From positions 234,795 to 298,794 of the forward strand of contig JBAIAA010000872.1 of assembly GCA_037893245.1 (NCBI GenBank): DNA of 64,000 nt, read 5' to 3'. How positions within the stretch are numbered: the stretch's first letter is position 1; every line of letters starts with the position of its first letter. The DNA is from Crossaster papposus (Eukaryota; Echinodermata; Asteroidea; Velatida; Solasteridae). Below the pieces are notes generated by a model that searched no databases, was not told the origin of the DNA, and was given only the letters and a program-made list of their open reading frames with translations. Below, one piece after another: positions 10,412-21,560 of this stretch. The translations under genes were made by a program, and so were the position numbers.

Positions 10412-10645
10412 TTACAACTTAGTAAGAGCTATGTTGACAGTTTCTTTAGAGCTTTCAACAGTTAATTGTCTTGGAGGTCTCTTTGCCGTGTCGACGCGCT
10501 TATGCGGTTTCAGCCCGGCTGACTGCTCTCCTATGATCCTCACAGGTTCTGGCCACCGAAGCCCTTGTTGTAGAGACGAGATGCTGCCATGCTCGATCGT
10601 ATGGAGTGGTTCGTCCAAAAGCCTTGTTGCACAGATTTGCCACAA
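10412..10645 (-). CDS. Possible unidentified exon inside the intron
   Basis: A local rise in GC content coincides with a minus-strand open frame preceded by an acceptor-like ATATCCCAG (near 10650). The peptide begins around LWQICATRLLDEPLHTIEHG and ends VNIALTKL before a stop. I recognise no family. Overlapping frames are also open, as expected for a GC-rich patch. I do not see it in the U2 intron. It may be an exon fragment carried by a transposon, a terminal exon of another gene, or chance. Confidence 0.25.
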   Translation of the reverse strand: MWQICATRLLDEPLHTIEHGSISSLQQGLRWPEPVRIIGEQSAGLKPHKRVDTAKRPPRQLTVESSKETVNIALTKL

Positions 10646-11774
10646 CCTGGGATATCAACAATAACAAAAATAAAATAAAATGGATGCGCCAAACCGCATG
10701 TAACAAATTGCATCAAGGTTTGTCTAAAACATTCGAAAATGAAAATGGCCCAAGAACTTATTACGACTAAGTAAACAAATGGAAGTTAAACCTTTTTATT
10801 AGCAAGGTCGAAGCGATGGTTTGCAATTTAAAATATGTACATTTCTTGTAAATGGGAATAATTTTCGACGGAGATAGGTCATAGTTATGTCATACGTTCG
10901 AAGGTCCTAAAAAGTACTACTAATGCACAACTTTAAAAGGGCTGGTATACGTATAACACGTACATGTACTTTACATTCGCTAACTCGCCCATGTTGTCCT
11001 GTCCTGTCGTATACCTGTGTAGCAAAAACGGCAGAAAAACCAACAGAAATTAGTTTTGTTCCGAGTCTGGTTTGACGTGTGATAATGAAACCGTTCAGGG
11101 TTTAACAAAAGGCTGGTATACTTTCGACACGGAATAATGACTACTGACGATATTGTTACACCATTAGAAGGGCTAAAATTTGTAAAAATATTAAGCCAAA
11201 ATGAGCTGCTGATGAGAGCTAAGCAAAATGTTGGGAATAACAAGTTCTTGTTTATTTTCCATCATTACCTGATCCGTTAGGGGTCCAAATCAGCCACGAG
11301 TAGTAGGAAGTTTCTTCACCTCTGAATTTGCCGCTTTAGTATAAATCCTCATTGGAGTATAAATCCTTATCGAATATGTCCCAAAATACTGGTGTAAATC
11401 ACCATCAAAATAAATTGGCGAGTCAGTTCTTGAAGTGACACAACATATCTCTCAACGTATTCCTACTCAAAAATATGTACGGATCATCACTGGAAGACAT
11501 GTTAGCAGAGACGCACAACAATGTATGGCATCAAATGACTTCGAAGTCGAATGTACTGGGCATTTTAAACACCCTCATTTTACCCAACCTTTATTCACTT
11601 GTTTGGTTACGCAACACGGAGACTAGACAGGACAAAGCTTTCACATTCCTTAGTAGCTTGCACCACTGAACAATGGAATTAAATCGTCTCATACTTTAAA
11701 GCATTAGTATGAATTGACACTTGTTGTTCCTTTTAAATATTGACAATGGGTGTAAAAGGGACGTAGTTTAAGTC

Positions 11775-11880
11775 GGAGAAACGACTCAAAAGGTGGACAT
11801 TCTTTGATTCAAATTGGGCTCGGACGCTGAGCGTCCTCGCCCATTCGAATCAAAGAATGTCCATTTTTCGTCATTTCTCC
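11775..11880. repeat. Hairpin / small foldback element
   Basis: The left arm (GGAGAAACGAC, GGACATTCTTTGATTC, GGGC) is the inverse of the right arm (GCCC, GAATCAAAGAATGTCC, TCATTTCTCC), with a loop around GGACGCTGAGCGTCC. It is a near-perfect palindrome of about 105 bp, probably a miniature foldback transposon. Confidence 0.75.
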
Positions 11881-11910
11881 TTAACAGAAAATAATTAAAG
11901 ATTTAAGAAG

Positions 11911-12020
11911 AGTGCTACTTCGTGAAAACGAAATCTGCAGGAAATCCGTACAGTGCGCGCACACGAAGCTTCAGTGCTACTTCGTGAAAACGAAATCTTC
12001 AGGAAAACCGTACAGTGCTG
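11911..12020. repeat. Tandem duplication, 60-bp spacing
   Basis: AGTGCTACTTCGTGAAAACG and its continuation through CCGTACAGTGC occur twice about 60 bp apart, with a short spacer of CGCGCACACGAAGCTT. Confidence 0.8.
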
Positions 12021-12339
12021 GAGTTCTGGAGCACCCTTCACGTCTGAGCCCGTCCATGAAGTTCGTAAAAAGACCATAAATAGTTGCTACTACGTCCACT
12101 CCGTTCGCACACAGTTTGAGCCCGTTGGGCAACTTTTTCAAGAACGTATAGTGAGAACTAGTTTGGTGTGATGGGGGCATAAGTATCGTTTTCTTGACTG
12201 CCATCTTAAACCGTTCAGATGTTGCTACCATTATGTTTGTGTTCTTCAGATTCAGTTTGATTATAATGGTCTCTATAGTTAGGTGGTAGTTGTAATCTTT
12301 TTGTGACGTTATTATTAAAATGAATACACAAAAACATAC

Positions 12340-12468
12340 CTTGAATATTAAGTCTAGCCCTGGGCGGGGCGTGGGTAGTCTTGTTTTTCAAATACGACGA
12401 AGCTGTGATGCTTTTATCGGGGATGCAACCATCTTCCATCCCGAGAGGTTTGTAGCACAGAAAGGTAC
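12340..12468 (-). CDS. F5/8C-domain gene, U1 copy, first domain exon
   Basis: Acceptor CCCTGCAG|GTACC and donor CAAG|GTATGT on the minus strand. The translation contains FLCYKPLGMEDGCIPDKSIT, ASSYLKN and APPRARLNIQ. This is the opening of an F5/8C domain: Cys, PLGME.G.IPD..ITASS, then ARLN. Both exon ends are phase 1, so the Gly codon split with the next exon is completed correctly. One extra Cys (DGC) distinguishes it from U2, which has Asn-Arg there. No exon upstream of this one could be identified in U1, so the 5' end of the gene is unknown. Confidence 0.82.
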
Positions 12469-13021
12469 CTGCAGGGCCGGGCGCAAACAGGGGCAAAATC
12501 ACTGTACTGTACATAAATTATACTGATATAGAATAAAAATACTAAAGATAGGTGGGTGTACTCATGTGCATGCCTGCCAGGAGGGTATGCGCCGAACGTG
12601 ACGTGCGATCGCAACGCAGTTTACTTGTCGTGAACGTGCATCGTGATTTATGATCCCAAGCCGATGGACCTTGTCATCCTATTTTCTGAGATTTCCCCTA
12701 AAGATTTTCGATTGGTTACTAGCTGCAAAATCTAGCAGGAATTGGTTGTTTGCTTGCGCAAAAATGCAGGTTCTGCCTGGGCTTGCTTAACGGGTGATTC
12801 GACGTTAGCTCGTCTGATCACGTTCTAACTTATGGGGTGCACACCATCCCGGAGTAGTCGTTAGAATTGCTTCACCGGTTGGCCATTGCAAAGGTAAAAA
12901 CAGAGGAGGAATGGATCTCATTTTACGCAAGCGGGTTGCTGGCAGAGGTCCCCCCGTTGTTTATATTGTTTCAGTCTTCTTATCTGATATCATTATGTGG
13001 ACCATTTCCTTTTTAGAAATG

Positions 13022-13115
13022 CACCTGGGCAAGTCCACAAACCGTAACCTCTTCCCGCATCGTGTGGACCTATATTGTTCGGAGGTCCACAGTGCGTATG
13101 CAAGACTAACTCACC
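13022..13115. repeat. Dispersed direct repeat, copy 1
   Basis: About 93 bp beginning with ACCTGGGCAAGTCCACAAACC and ending with CAAGACTAACTCAC recurs at 14206-14299 with few changes. Each copy contains the inverted words GTGGACCT and AGGTCCAC, so it can fold. It could be a small transposable element or a local duplication. Confidence 0.75.
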
Positions 13116-13166
13116 CAAACAGCTTGAAGGATTTAACAGTAAGTGTGCATCTCGTGGGATTATTTG

Positions 13167-13520
13167 TGTTTATTGGGAAGGGGCGTAATCATCATGCGGC
13201 TTACGTTTTTTTAAAATTATTATCTAGTATCGGTCACATGGGTAGGACATTACATTGAAGGACGTGTAACGCTTGGTTATGCGGATTTTGTGTTCATATT
13301 TTCTGTGAGACTAGTATTAGGTTTTTCAAGGTGAAGTGTTGTGTGTATTGGGAAGGAACGTAATCATACATGCGGCTCATTTTGTATTTTTTATATATTT
13401 TTTTTTAATTATCAGAACGATTTTCGTTCACATGGGAAGGACATTAAATTAAAGGACGTGTAACGCTGGGTTATGTGGTTTTTTTTTTCTTTTTCTGTGA
13501 GATTATTAGGTTTTTTAGTT
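13167..13520. repeat. Tandem duplication, about 175-bp period
   Basis: TATTGGGAAGG(GG/AA)CGTAATCAT...CATGCGGCT, CACATGGG(T/A)AGGACATTA and AAGGACGTGTAACGC occur in the same order twice, with starts near 13172 and 13347, and part of a third copy follows. Confidence 0.75.
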
Positions 13521-13844
13521 AAAGATGAAGTGTTTTTACAAGAAAATAGCAAGGAGAAACTGCTTTATGCAGGCAAACGTCAAGAAAAAATCAGTTTATT
13601 CGTTTGTGTTTGTTTGATCAATCCCAGAGTTAGCTGCAAAGAACTCATTTTATACGGAAAGGGGGGTGTGTTTATGGGAGTTATGGGAGCTGTTTCTTAT
13701 CGTTTTTGTAATTTCTTTTGAGCTACTGAAACAGTTTTGCTGCGTGAGGTATCATAGGATTTTATGTTTATGGCTGGTCTGCAGTTTTTGAATTAATTTG
13801 ATTAATACGTTGTTTGTGTTATTACACCTCAACTTTGTTGTATT

Positions 13845-13847
13845 TTA
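13845..13847. other. Empty target site of the U2 Harbinger element
   Basis: GTTGTATTTTAGGGCGTAAC in U1 is the uninterrupted form of the U2 locus, where a 2710-bp element lies between two TTA copies (29166-29168 and 31879-31881). Confidence 0.85.
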
Positions 13848-14205
13848 GGGCGTAACTACTTCGCTGTATTCACACATTTGTGGAATTAAGCATTTTGTTC
13901 GAAAATTGATTTAGTGCAAATTACAAAAGGGGCACTAATTCCTGAAATCCCCCAAATTGTCATGTATTAGATAGTTTACTTTGGCCTTCTATCTTATGTT
14001 ACCTTACATACGTACTGTGGACATTCCTTTGTCTTCGTGTAGTTTAAAAACGTTGACTAAATACTCATTTTTCTCGCTTCCCCAAAACAAATTTACCCTC
14101 AAATTTGGATTATGGGCCTCTCAGCTGTTCCTTCTATCTTTTCTATATATAACCCTAAGCCGTTTTTCCTCTAGCGCTGTTTTTCGGAAACTGAAAAACA
14201 GATTG

Positions 14206-14299
14206 TGGACCTGGGCAAGTCCACAAACCGTAACCTCTTCCCGCATCGTGTGGACCTATATTGTTTGTAGGTCCACAGTGCGTATGCAAGACTAACTCA
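14206..14299. repeat. Dispersed direct repeat, copy 2
   Basis: Second copy of the repeat at 13022-13115. It lies inside sequence otherwise homologous to U2 31885-32420; U2 lacks the repeat, so it was inserted or lost after duplication. Confidence 0.7.
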
Positions 14300-14610
14300 C
14301 ACAAAACGCCCAGGGTGGTTGTGTAGATGCTTATAAGTTATATCCTACTTGCTTATTCCGATTATCATAATATCGCCCAATTGGGAGCTTCCAGGACATA
14401 TTGTTCCTTATAGGCCTAAGCTGTATTTGTATATTCTGTTGTTGCCTTTGTGATAGGTTTATTCCAAAACATGTTTTACACAAATTCACCAACTCTCGCA
14501 TTCAATTTTGTCCGGAACAAAAATCACACGCTTTTACCAAACCAAAACAATTAGTCATTTACCATTCATTTGCAAAGTTTAGTAAATCTATTTAAACATT
14601 GGATCGAGAA

Positions 14611-14681
14611 TATTCGTCATTACAGAGATTAAACTCGTCTGAGCTGTTTGCTCAGACAAATTTGATCTGCAATGACGAATA
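14611..14681. repeat. 71-bp near-perfect palindrome
   Basis: AATATTCGTCATTACAGA at the left is mirrored by TCTGCAATGACGAATATT at the right, with GTCTGAGC/GCTCAGAC flanking a short CTGTTT loop. The same hairpin is kept in U2 (33663-33733). Confidence 0.85.
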
Positions 14682-17201
14682 TTTTCGACCTGGTGTTTAA
14701 TTAAAAAGGTGGCCAAACGTTGAAATTGAATAATAAGTTACTAAATTGTTTTGGTAAAAGCCTGTGAAATGTTTCCTTGGACTAAATTTAATGCGACAGT
14801 TGGTGAATGTGTATAATAATTTGTTATTAGCCGGGAAAACCTATATATACTCATGCTTGTGTCGTGTTGATGTAACTTAATAAATTGAGTAAAAAAATTG
14901 GGTTTTTTACTGAAAGTATCAAGGTAAAAGCAACTAGCATCGAGTTTTAAGTAAACTGTAATAATTAAATTAGTTATATAAACTCATCCCAAAAAGTATC
15001 GAGAAACCTAGGAATGATCCAATAGTTAACGGCCCGAAAGGGTATGGATTAATCGAAACAAATGACCCATGCATTGCACAATTTTGTTCTGCGTATTTTG
15101 ACACCTCGATTGTTGAGATACGATGTTGCGGAGCGGCGTTATTGTCATTTCAATGGTCGTAGATCCAGTTTCAAAAGTGACCATCCCTATAGAAGCAGGT
15201 TTGTATTGATCATGTTGATGTTAAATGATCCAGCCAATAAGATAATCTCTTCATATGCCCGACTTTTCTTTTGAAAATGTGTGATGTAGCCTGCACGTAT
15301 CATATACTGTAGGTAAATATCCAAAGCATGTTAGAGTAAATTATTCATTTGAAACAAGTAAGTGTTTTGTGTTTTTTTTAAAGGTAAATACATTAGTTCG
15401 TTTGTACCTTGTTAATGAGGCTGACGGATTAACGCGTCATCCGTGGATAGTACACGATTGTTTGCGGCCTTACTCGTGAACTTGTTTATCAGTAATCCGT
15501 TTAGAATTTAGGATTTGTTTTGCATATACATGTATATACATGGCATCTGATCTGACGCAAACTGGTTATATATTTTAAACATGTTCAGGAAAGGACACAC
15601 ATTTTAACAAAATAATGATAAACACGGTCCCATGTTCATGTACTTAAACAGAGAACAGCAACCCTCTACATACTGATTGTATGTTTCACAAAGCTCTGAA
15701 ACATGTGTAAATTTCACTTCTGAAATCTGACAAACATTCAAAAAAAGTATGACTTTAATATGTAACTTTTAATTCAAATAATCTTAAACACCGCGTCCAA
15801 AACCGGTATATGTTCTGTGATTGTATGGCTCTGAACTCTGAAACACAACATCATGAATTTAATTCTGGAACACAACATTCACAATTATCACTTCATCCAA
15901 CTTTCATGTATAAAACTACTTAAATTGCTGCACACATTTCTGTGAAAACAGTGTATAACATTATGTTGTTATACTTGTTGTAAAAAAACACGCCCTTTCC
16001 TGAACACTATAATACACAGAAACTAGATTAAAACAGTAATATCTTTGCAAGTCTGGGTATTTATCCATGTTTCTTTTATTATTTCTCATCAATCGTAGTT
16101 TCTAGAAAATGTGAATGAGACTCACAATCTTGTGATTTAGCACCCAATCAAGCTTATAAATTATTTTGATAATCGTATGCGTAGAACTGTAATATTTTTT
16201 GTGTGTGAGGTCTTTGTGAGCCCCAAAATCAGCAAATTCCAACAAAGTCGCCAATTCCAACAAAGTCTTCTTATGAAATAAAACATCGATTACATATTTT
16301 TTTTATTTTGCAACATTTCCCGTGAGACTGCCCTGGGTTAGGATTCATTGAGTGTACGCTTATAATGAGACTTGCGTGGAAAGTACACGATTTAAAAGTT
16401 AAAATTACTTTAATATTACGGCAAGTATAAGTTATCTCTAATATTTGGTAGATTGTAAATGATTTGATTAAATGATTTGATTTGATTAAATTGCAACAAC
16501 TTAAAATAGTAAAAAGATAAAATACGTAAACGAATTAAGGCAACAGTACTTTGCCTCAGTTTTTGACTGACATGGGGTAAAACTACATTGGGAACAAAAC
16601 CACTCGTATGTCAACACGTATTTAGTATTGCGCGGTGACCCCCAATCTAACCTACTGAATCACTGCGATAAACATTGAGCGACGTCATCAATCCTGATGG
16701 CTATTGTCCTAGAGACAATAATTATTATCTAATTACATACAGCATGACCCGGTCTACCTACATACTAAATTGGAACTCAATCTCTGGATATAATCCCTTA
16801 AAGTGTGCATCTTTAGGATGATGTCACATGACATACGATGACGTCATCATGACCTCACCCCTCGGGAAAACACTTTGCAAGTTAGGGACTATATGTCTTT
16901 GTAAGACAACGATGGAAGTCCAAAGTGGCTGGGTGAAAAATGATGTTCACAGGGTTTATGGAATTTGGGATAGAAACAAAAAGAAGGGAAATAAGCAAGA
17001 AAGAAAAATCAGAACAAATACAAAGGCAACTTAACTCCTATAATCTTATGTAGTGATTGAGTTGCGCCCGAAAACATAATAATGGTCCAACCAACCAATA
17101 AATAGTCCAACAGAAAATGGGAGGTATTGAGTCCCCGATTCTTATAGGGCTTAGCCTGGCTATTACTATACTAGAGATTCAGGGAATTGCTGCAGGTGGT
17201 A

Positions 17202-17230
17202 CATACATACATACATACATACATACATAG
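17202..17230. repeat. (CATA)n microsatellite
   Basis: A run of ACAT units, also present in the U2 copy near 41452-41480. Confidence 0.9.
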
Positions 17231-17329
17231 AGAAAGGAACAGATGAGATCTTACCGGCCACTGACGATAGCATCATAACCAAAGCTGCAGCTCCCTCCAT
17301 TATCCAAGATGCAGGTTAATTCTGTCAAG

Positions 17330-17415
17330 GAGAATGGACGATCGGGAACTGTAGATTCGTGCAAATAATGGACGAGGCGAAGCCGAATCTACAGTTCCGA
17401 GTCTATTCTCCGACT
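17330..17415. repeat. Foldback with GAATCTACAG arms
   Basis: GGAGAATGGACGATCGGGAAC with CTGTAGATTCG is mirrored by CGAATCTACAGTTCCGAGTC with TATTCTCC. A second cluster of CTGTAGATTCG/CGAATCTACAG words occurs at 17601-17672. Both are conserved in U2 (41580-41665 and 41852-41932). Confidence 0.8.
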
Positions 17416-18014
17416 TAATCTATTTTTTGTTAACAACAAAGGTTTGTTCAAATAGGATTCCTGGCTTGCCGCAATCCCCACGTTTGTAAATAAGTGTGGA
17501 TTCGTAAGGTTACCCATGCGTACATGTATTATTTAGTCGATGTGCATGCACAACGAATGAAAGGCATCTCCTCGAGGTGGTACCTTGCTCACAACAAAAA
17601 CTGTCGATTCGTGACGAATCTACAGTTAGCTGTAGATTCGTTACAAATCTACAGTTTGCTGTAGATTCGTGAACATAATCTACTCTTTCAACAATAGTAT
17701 GACGTCACAGAAATAGATTAAGAGCACGGATCGTCTAGGTTTTAAGCTATGTGACACATAGTCCGTTAAGTTAATAAGCGATCCAAACACTGCAGAGCAG
17801 TTACAACTTCCAGAAGGGAGCCTACTTGGATCATAGCTCAAAACCATACAAAGAAATGATCGGCAATATATTAAGTTTGATCGTATAATATCGCCGAATA
17901 CACATACCACCATGCGGATGGCATCAGCATCCAATCAGGAACGAGCAAGGCATAATGAGACGAGGTCTGACGAGGTTGAAGCGGTTTCTGGTGCTGGGAG
18001 ATCACCATGGTAAC

Positions 18015-18100
18015 ATGGCTGTCGCGTGGATTGTGTGCTTCACATTTGTAGTGTTCATAGAATCCACAGGAGGCCTTGAAAAGGCCTTCTAAAATATCAA
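18015..18100 (+). CDS. Weak candidate: signal-peptide-like first exon
   Basis: The frame begins MAVAWIVCFTFVVFIES, a typical secretory signal in form (short N-region, hydrophobic core, small residues). The same start is conserved in U2 at 42266, where the frame runs on to 42412. No clear splice donor follows and the continuation differs between the copies, so a real exon is uncertain. Confidence 0.2.
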
Positions 18101-18467
18101 AACAACTTTCGTGACTTTACCAGCAAAATTATTATGTTACAGGGGCCCTTCTATTTTGCTTATGTGGACTGGTTTTTTTTCTTTCTAAATGTGGCATGTT
18201 GACGATTTACACAGTTTATTCGGTGTCTTACATTTTGCTTTGTAAACTTAACTTTTCTAATCTATAATCAATTTGTGTGTGTAATTAATGTTGTCGACTT
18301 TTGTACAAACACAATAAATGACACATATTACGTTTAGCTTGTATTACGTTTATCTATGTATATCTACTCACAATACTTTACCGTTGTAGTAGTAGCCTAT
18401 AATTATTTGGCCCAAATCGTGAAAGTCGTTCTCATTCACTCGCCAAGCTTCGAATTTCCTTATTCCA

Positions 18468-18745
18468 CTGTTCCTATAAGTTCGATTAAAAGTTCGTGGG
18501 TTTTGAGCGGCCATGTTTTTTTTAATGCATTTTCAACGAAAACAAACCATGGCCGACCAGATAATTTTTATTGGAAATTATAGAAACAGATTTTTTCCTG
18601 GACTTTTGTCAGACCTGACATGTCAAAATCTGTTTTCGTCAACAAAATTGATTTACAAAAATCCTAATTTTTAAAAAATCGATTGGGTAATGAATGCCAA
18701 AACGACGGCGACAAACCATTCGGACAGCGAATATAGGCAAGGCAC
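18468..18745. mobile_element. Right half of a TAGTCGCTGTC-type MITE
   Basis: Matches the centre and right arm of the 380-bp element at 56545-56924 (GAGCGGCCATGTTTTTTTTA through ACAAACCATTCGGACAGCGA). The left arm is missing. Confidence 0.65.
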
Positions 18746-18925
18746 AGACTGGGCCTAGGATGTACATGTAGGTCTAGTGTAGCTAAAGTGTAGTGTCAGT
18801 GTGGGCCCTTATTCATAAGTCTTTGTACAATATTTTGTATCTCAAATCCTGTTTCGAAGAAGATATTACCAAGCGAATACGACTACCACATTTGCAGTTT
18901 CGAACCGAAGGAAAACGGTTTCCAG

Positions 18926-19118
18926 GCTGATTAGGAAAGTGTCAAGTGAACTGCAGCTACAAAACCATCGCAGGTTTGGGTCAACACAATGGAAGTTTAT
19001 TGTCGTTGTCAACACAACACCACTCATATAGGAGAGACTGTTAGAAGATCAACAAAGAACACCAACTGTTAAGCTACAATGGTTGTGACAGTAAAAGGAC
19101 TGGAAAATACCGTAGTAG
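18926..19118 (+). pseudogene. MULE/FAR1-like exon, U1 copy, decayed
   Basis: Counterpart of 57130-57388. The segment encoding NTN.ATMVVTVK is recognisable, but a CAA-to-TAA change creates a stop, and a one-base loss in the following A run shifts the frame relative to U2. The 5' part is shortened by a deletion. It precedes exon 19349-19611. Confidence 0.55.
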
Positions 19119-19348
19119 GCAAGTATTGCATCTAAAATAAATGTTGTCCCATAGGTTTAGGGGCATTCAATGCATAGGTAATATCAAGGGTTAAATGAAG
19201 ATGGCGAGAGGTCCGAGAAGAGGGGTTAATGCTGAAGACTTTCATGTGTGACATTTGCTAATATACATGCCATACATGTACCCATGTGCCACCCATGTAT
19301 ATTTCTGCTAATCTGTCCATGTTCTCACCCATCTTTTCTAACCCACAG

Positions 19349-19611
19349 GGCCAGGCAAGGATCCCGATGTTTCCAATGGTTGTTAGATTCGACCACATCC
19401 ACAATCATCTGATTGAAGCTGCTGACACCCTGAAGTTCCGAGATGTCACAGAAGATTGTAACGCGAAATTCAGAGGTCTATTCGAAAAAAGGTCATTAGC
19501 CAGCTACAGCCTTGAACACACACAAACTTACTTGCAAATGGAGTTCGGTGCTGATTACGTTTAGGAAGCTGGTGACCGAGCCAATTGCCCTGACTTGCAA
19601 TTCTGCCACAG
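19349..19611 (+). pseudogene. MULE/FAR1-like (SWIM-family) exon, U1 copy
   Basis: Bounded by acceptor CTAACCCACAG and donor CACAG|GTGAGA. The peptide contains MVVRFDHIHNHLIEAAD, TLKFRDVTEDC and MEFGADYV. HIHNH with a following ADTLKFR block is characteristic of the FAR1/FLYWCH-like zinc-binding region ahead of a MULE-type transposase domain in animal SWIM-type proteins. A TAG stop follows DYV at 19562-19564, and the open continuation EAGDRANCPDLQFCHR shows that the original exon ran on to the donor. U2 carries the same stop, so the gene was probably already broken before duplication. Confidence 0.65.
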
Positions 19612-20189
19612 GTGAGAACAACATTTTTGGTTATGAGTGCTATGGTTACAGAATGCTATGCTCAGATTTATAGAAATGTAATACATGTACCTGAAATATT
19701 TTAAATACCGTATTTCAATTGATAATGATGGATCCAATGCCGCCGTCTTGTTTACATGATCTTGACTAGAATTGACTTCATTCTCCAACTCAAAGATCCA
19801 AAGAAGATATAATATTGATTGTTTTGTGCCTTTTAAGACAGTATCAATATGCCTGACGCCGCCCATCACATTTTCACAACGTTTCCTGCGACATGACGTT
19901 AAATTATTAATGTTGACGCCCTGTTGGCGGGCGTTTTGACGTCGCGTGACTCTTGGTTTGATGCGAGACGGTATGATTTTTTTACCTTCGGGTGCTGCCC
20001 TCTTTTGGAGTAATACTAGAGTCGTGAATGACCAACTTTGGGTCCCTGTGTTTATCAGTACAGCATTGAATCTGGTCTGTTTAAAAACACACTCAACATT
20101 AACTACAATCTTCATCCAAGCCAATCCAAGGTAACTTCAATGCAATTTCATGCAAAAGGGGTACTATAGTACCATGATAGCAAGTAGCG
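19612..20189. other. Distal end of U1, no supported gene
   Basis: Matches 57890-58450 closely. The 187-codon minus-strand frame at 19561-20124 spans this stretch but shows no domain, and the U2 counterpart does not keep it open over that length. Confidence 0.5.
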
Positions 20190-21065
20190 TAGTGGTATAC
20201 GGCAGTGAACATACAGCACGGCGTTTTAACACCGTGACCCAGACATGACCGATTTTCTCGTATCAACATGAAATATACCAATACAAAGATTTACAAATAT
20301 TTACCATCCAAACATGCTTAAAATTCGTCTGCACGTGTTTCTTTTTCAAACCGATGCAAATTTCAGCATTCCGGAGCTTTTTTCGCCGTATATGACTAGC
20401 GCCCTCTGTCGACCAATATTCTACAGCGTTACTACCGTATTATTCGCGTACCACGACGTCATCACTCTGGTGATGACTTCGATCATTCCACGGTGATACA
20501 AAAAGTGAATCTTTAATATCAGTGTTTTGATTCATTCTTTACGAATTGGAGTTATCAGCTTCAAAGTTTTTTTTTTTTTTTTCATGAATTAAATAGAAAC
20601 AAGAATCCTCGAATCTGATAATAACGTTGATGTGCGGCATACACGGGTTATTATTTAAATATTTACTGGGCTATTTTTACGAATAAAAAAGGCTGTGAAT
20701 TACTGAACACTGTTGGATGTCATCCCTACTTGCTATTTTACGATTGTTCACACAGTTGTCTTTATTAATAAAGGAATCCAGAGAGCTCTGTTGTGGAAAT
20801 AAATTATGTTGTCATCAGCTTCTTGTCGCACGCTTCTTGTCGCAGAGCATTAATTAGTTGTTGACGTGGGACCAGTGATTCGTCATGAGTAATTGTTGAT
20901 GTCATGTCCTGCGTTCGAACTCCTATGTCAACTCTTCAATTTCAGCTGGTTGTAACTCTTTAAATTGTGTAATACACGACGAGGCTAAGAGCTTCTGGAT
21001 GCGGGTTGCTGGGTAGGAACTTCGTTAAAAAGAACTGAGTAATGATTTATCAAGTAGATCATCAA

Positions 21066-21560
21066 ATAAGATAAGATAAGATAAGATAATACTTTATTCA
21101 ACCAATGCAAAAAGTTAACAACTATTGACATCGGAAAATGGCTTATTCCTCGAGCTTAACAATATATATTTATATAATAAATACAAATTACACAATACAC
21201 ATATACTAGACACACAATACAAACCTCAATAAAAACAAACTAAGATTAAGTCCCATTGTATACACGAACTGCAGAAGGATAAAAACTCTTTGTAAAACGC
21301 TTACTACCATAAAGACGTCGGCAGGAATGTGAAATAATCAGTTGCTGGGTGGAACTTGTCACATTCTGTCATTGTAAATAGATTCCAGTGTTGGTAAGGT
21401 AGTGCCAATGATCTTCTCTGCTGTTCGACCAACAGCGTTTAACTTCTGACTGATGAAACAATTATGCTCTCAATGATTGCCCGGTAAAAATTGACTAAAA
21501 TACACTGACGAACCCCAAATGAATTAAATTTGCTTAAAACAAAGAAACGCTGACGAGCCT
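21066..21560 (-). mobile_element. 3' end of a non-LTR retrotransposon (U2)
   Basis: Read on the minus strand it ends in AATAAAGTATTATC followed by TTATC repeats, a simple-repeat LINE tail. Upstream the frame gives NAVGRTAEKIIGTTLPTLES and, after damage, CRRLYGSKRFTKSFYPSAV: the typical C-terminal end of a LINE reverse transcriptase (an II.....LPSL.. block, then R..KSF.P.A). Frames are broken. U1 lacks the insertion at 3360-3390; U3 shares it. Confidence 0.75.

Larger units (their letters stand above)
9112..12339 (-). other. Intron of the U1 F5/8C gene
   Basis: A 3.2-kb intron joining exon 12340-12468 (phase 1) to exon 8906-9111. The parts near 9120-9370, 9930-10030 and 12180-12339 match the U2 intron. 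It holds a possible unrelated exon at 10412-10645, a hairpin at 11775-11880 and a tandem repeat at 11911-12020. The remainder is AT-rich without recognisable content. Confidence 0.6.
12469..13844. other. Upstream flank or intron of the U1 gene; matches U2 only in part
   Basis: 12500-13021 matches U2 28210-28700. From 13022 to 13810 the sequence is unlike U2: where U2 has the exon 28783-28992, U1 has a hairpin-like repeat and tandem repeats. Homology resumes at about 13812. No exon is recognised. Confidence 0.5.
14300..17329. other. Unit body without recognised genes
   Basis: Sequence common to the units: 14566-15410 matches 33616-34440, and 15583-16690 matches 40058-41000 directly and 37370-38205 in inverted orientation. 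No exon or RNA gene is recognised; the short frames lack domains. It includes a hairpin at 14611-14681. Confidence 0.5.
2525..20185. repeat. Tandem segmental duplication unit U1
   Basis: From about 2525 the sequence matches 20190 onward and 58455 onward in the same order: the GTATACGGCAGTGAA block, the AGCTTTTTTCGCCGTATATG block, the GAGGGCGCTG block, then the minisatellite and F5/8C exons. Private insertions in U1 include a 9-bp-TSD transposon (3643-4255), a LINE 3' end (5245-5889) and a THAP fragment. The right end is set where U2 restarts near 20190. The boundary is estimated by eye to about 50 bp. Confidence 0.8.

Noticed and set aside
17680..17934. 84-codon minus-strand frame, conserved at 41937-42191
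   Set aside because: Conservation is explained by recent duplication of the whole region; no domain, no splice signals and the differences are not clearly synonymous.
19561..20124. 187-codon minus-strand frame
   Set aside because: Overlaps the MULE-like exon in antisense and is not maintained in U2.
20314..20496. 60-codon frame conserved in U2 and U3 (58438-58770)
   Set aside because: Shared only because the units are paralogous; U1 does not keep it open.
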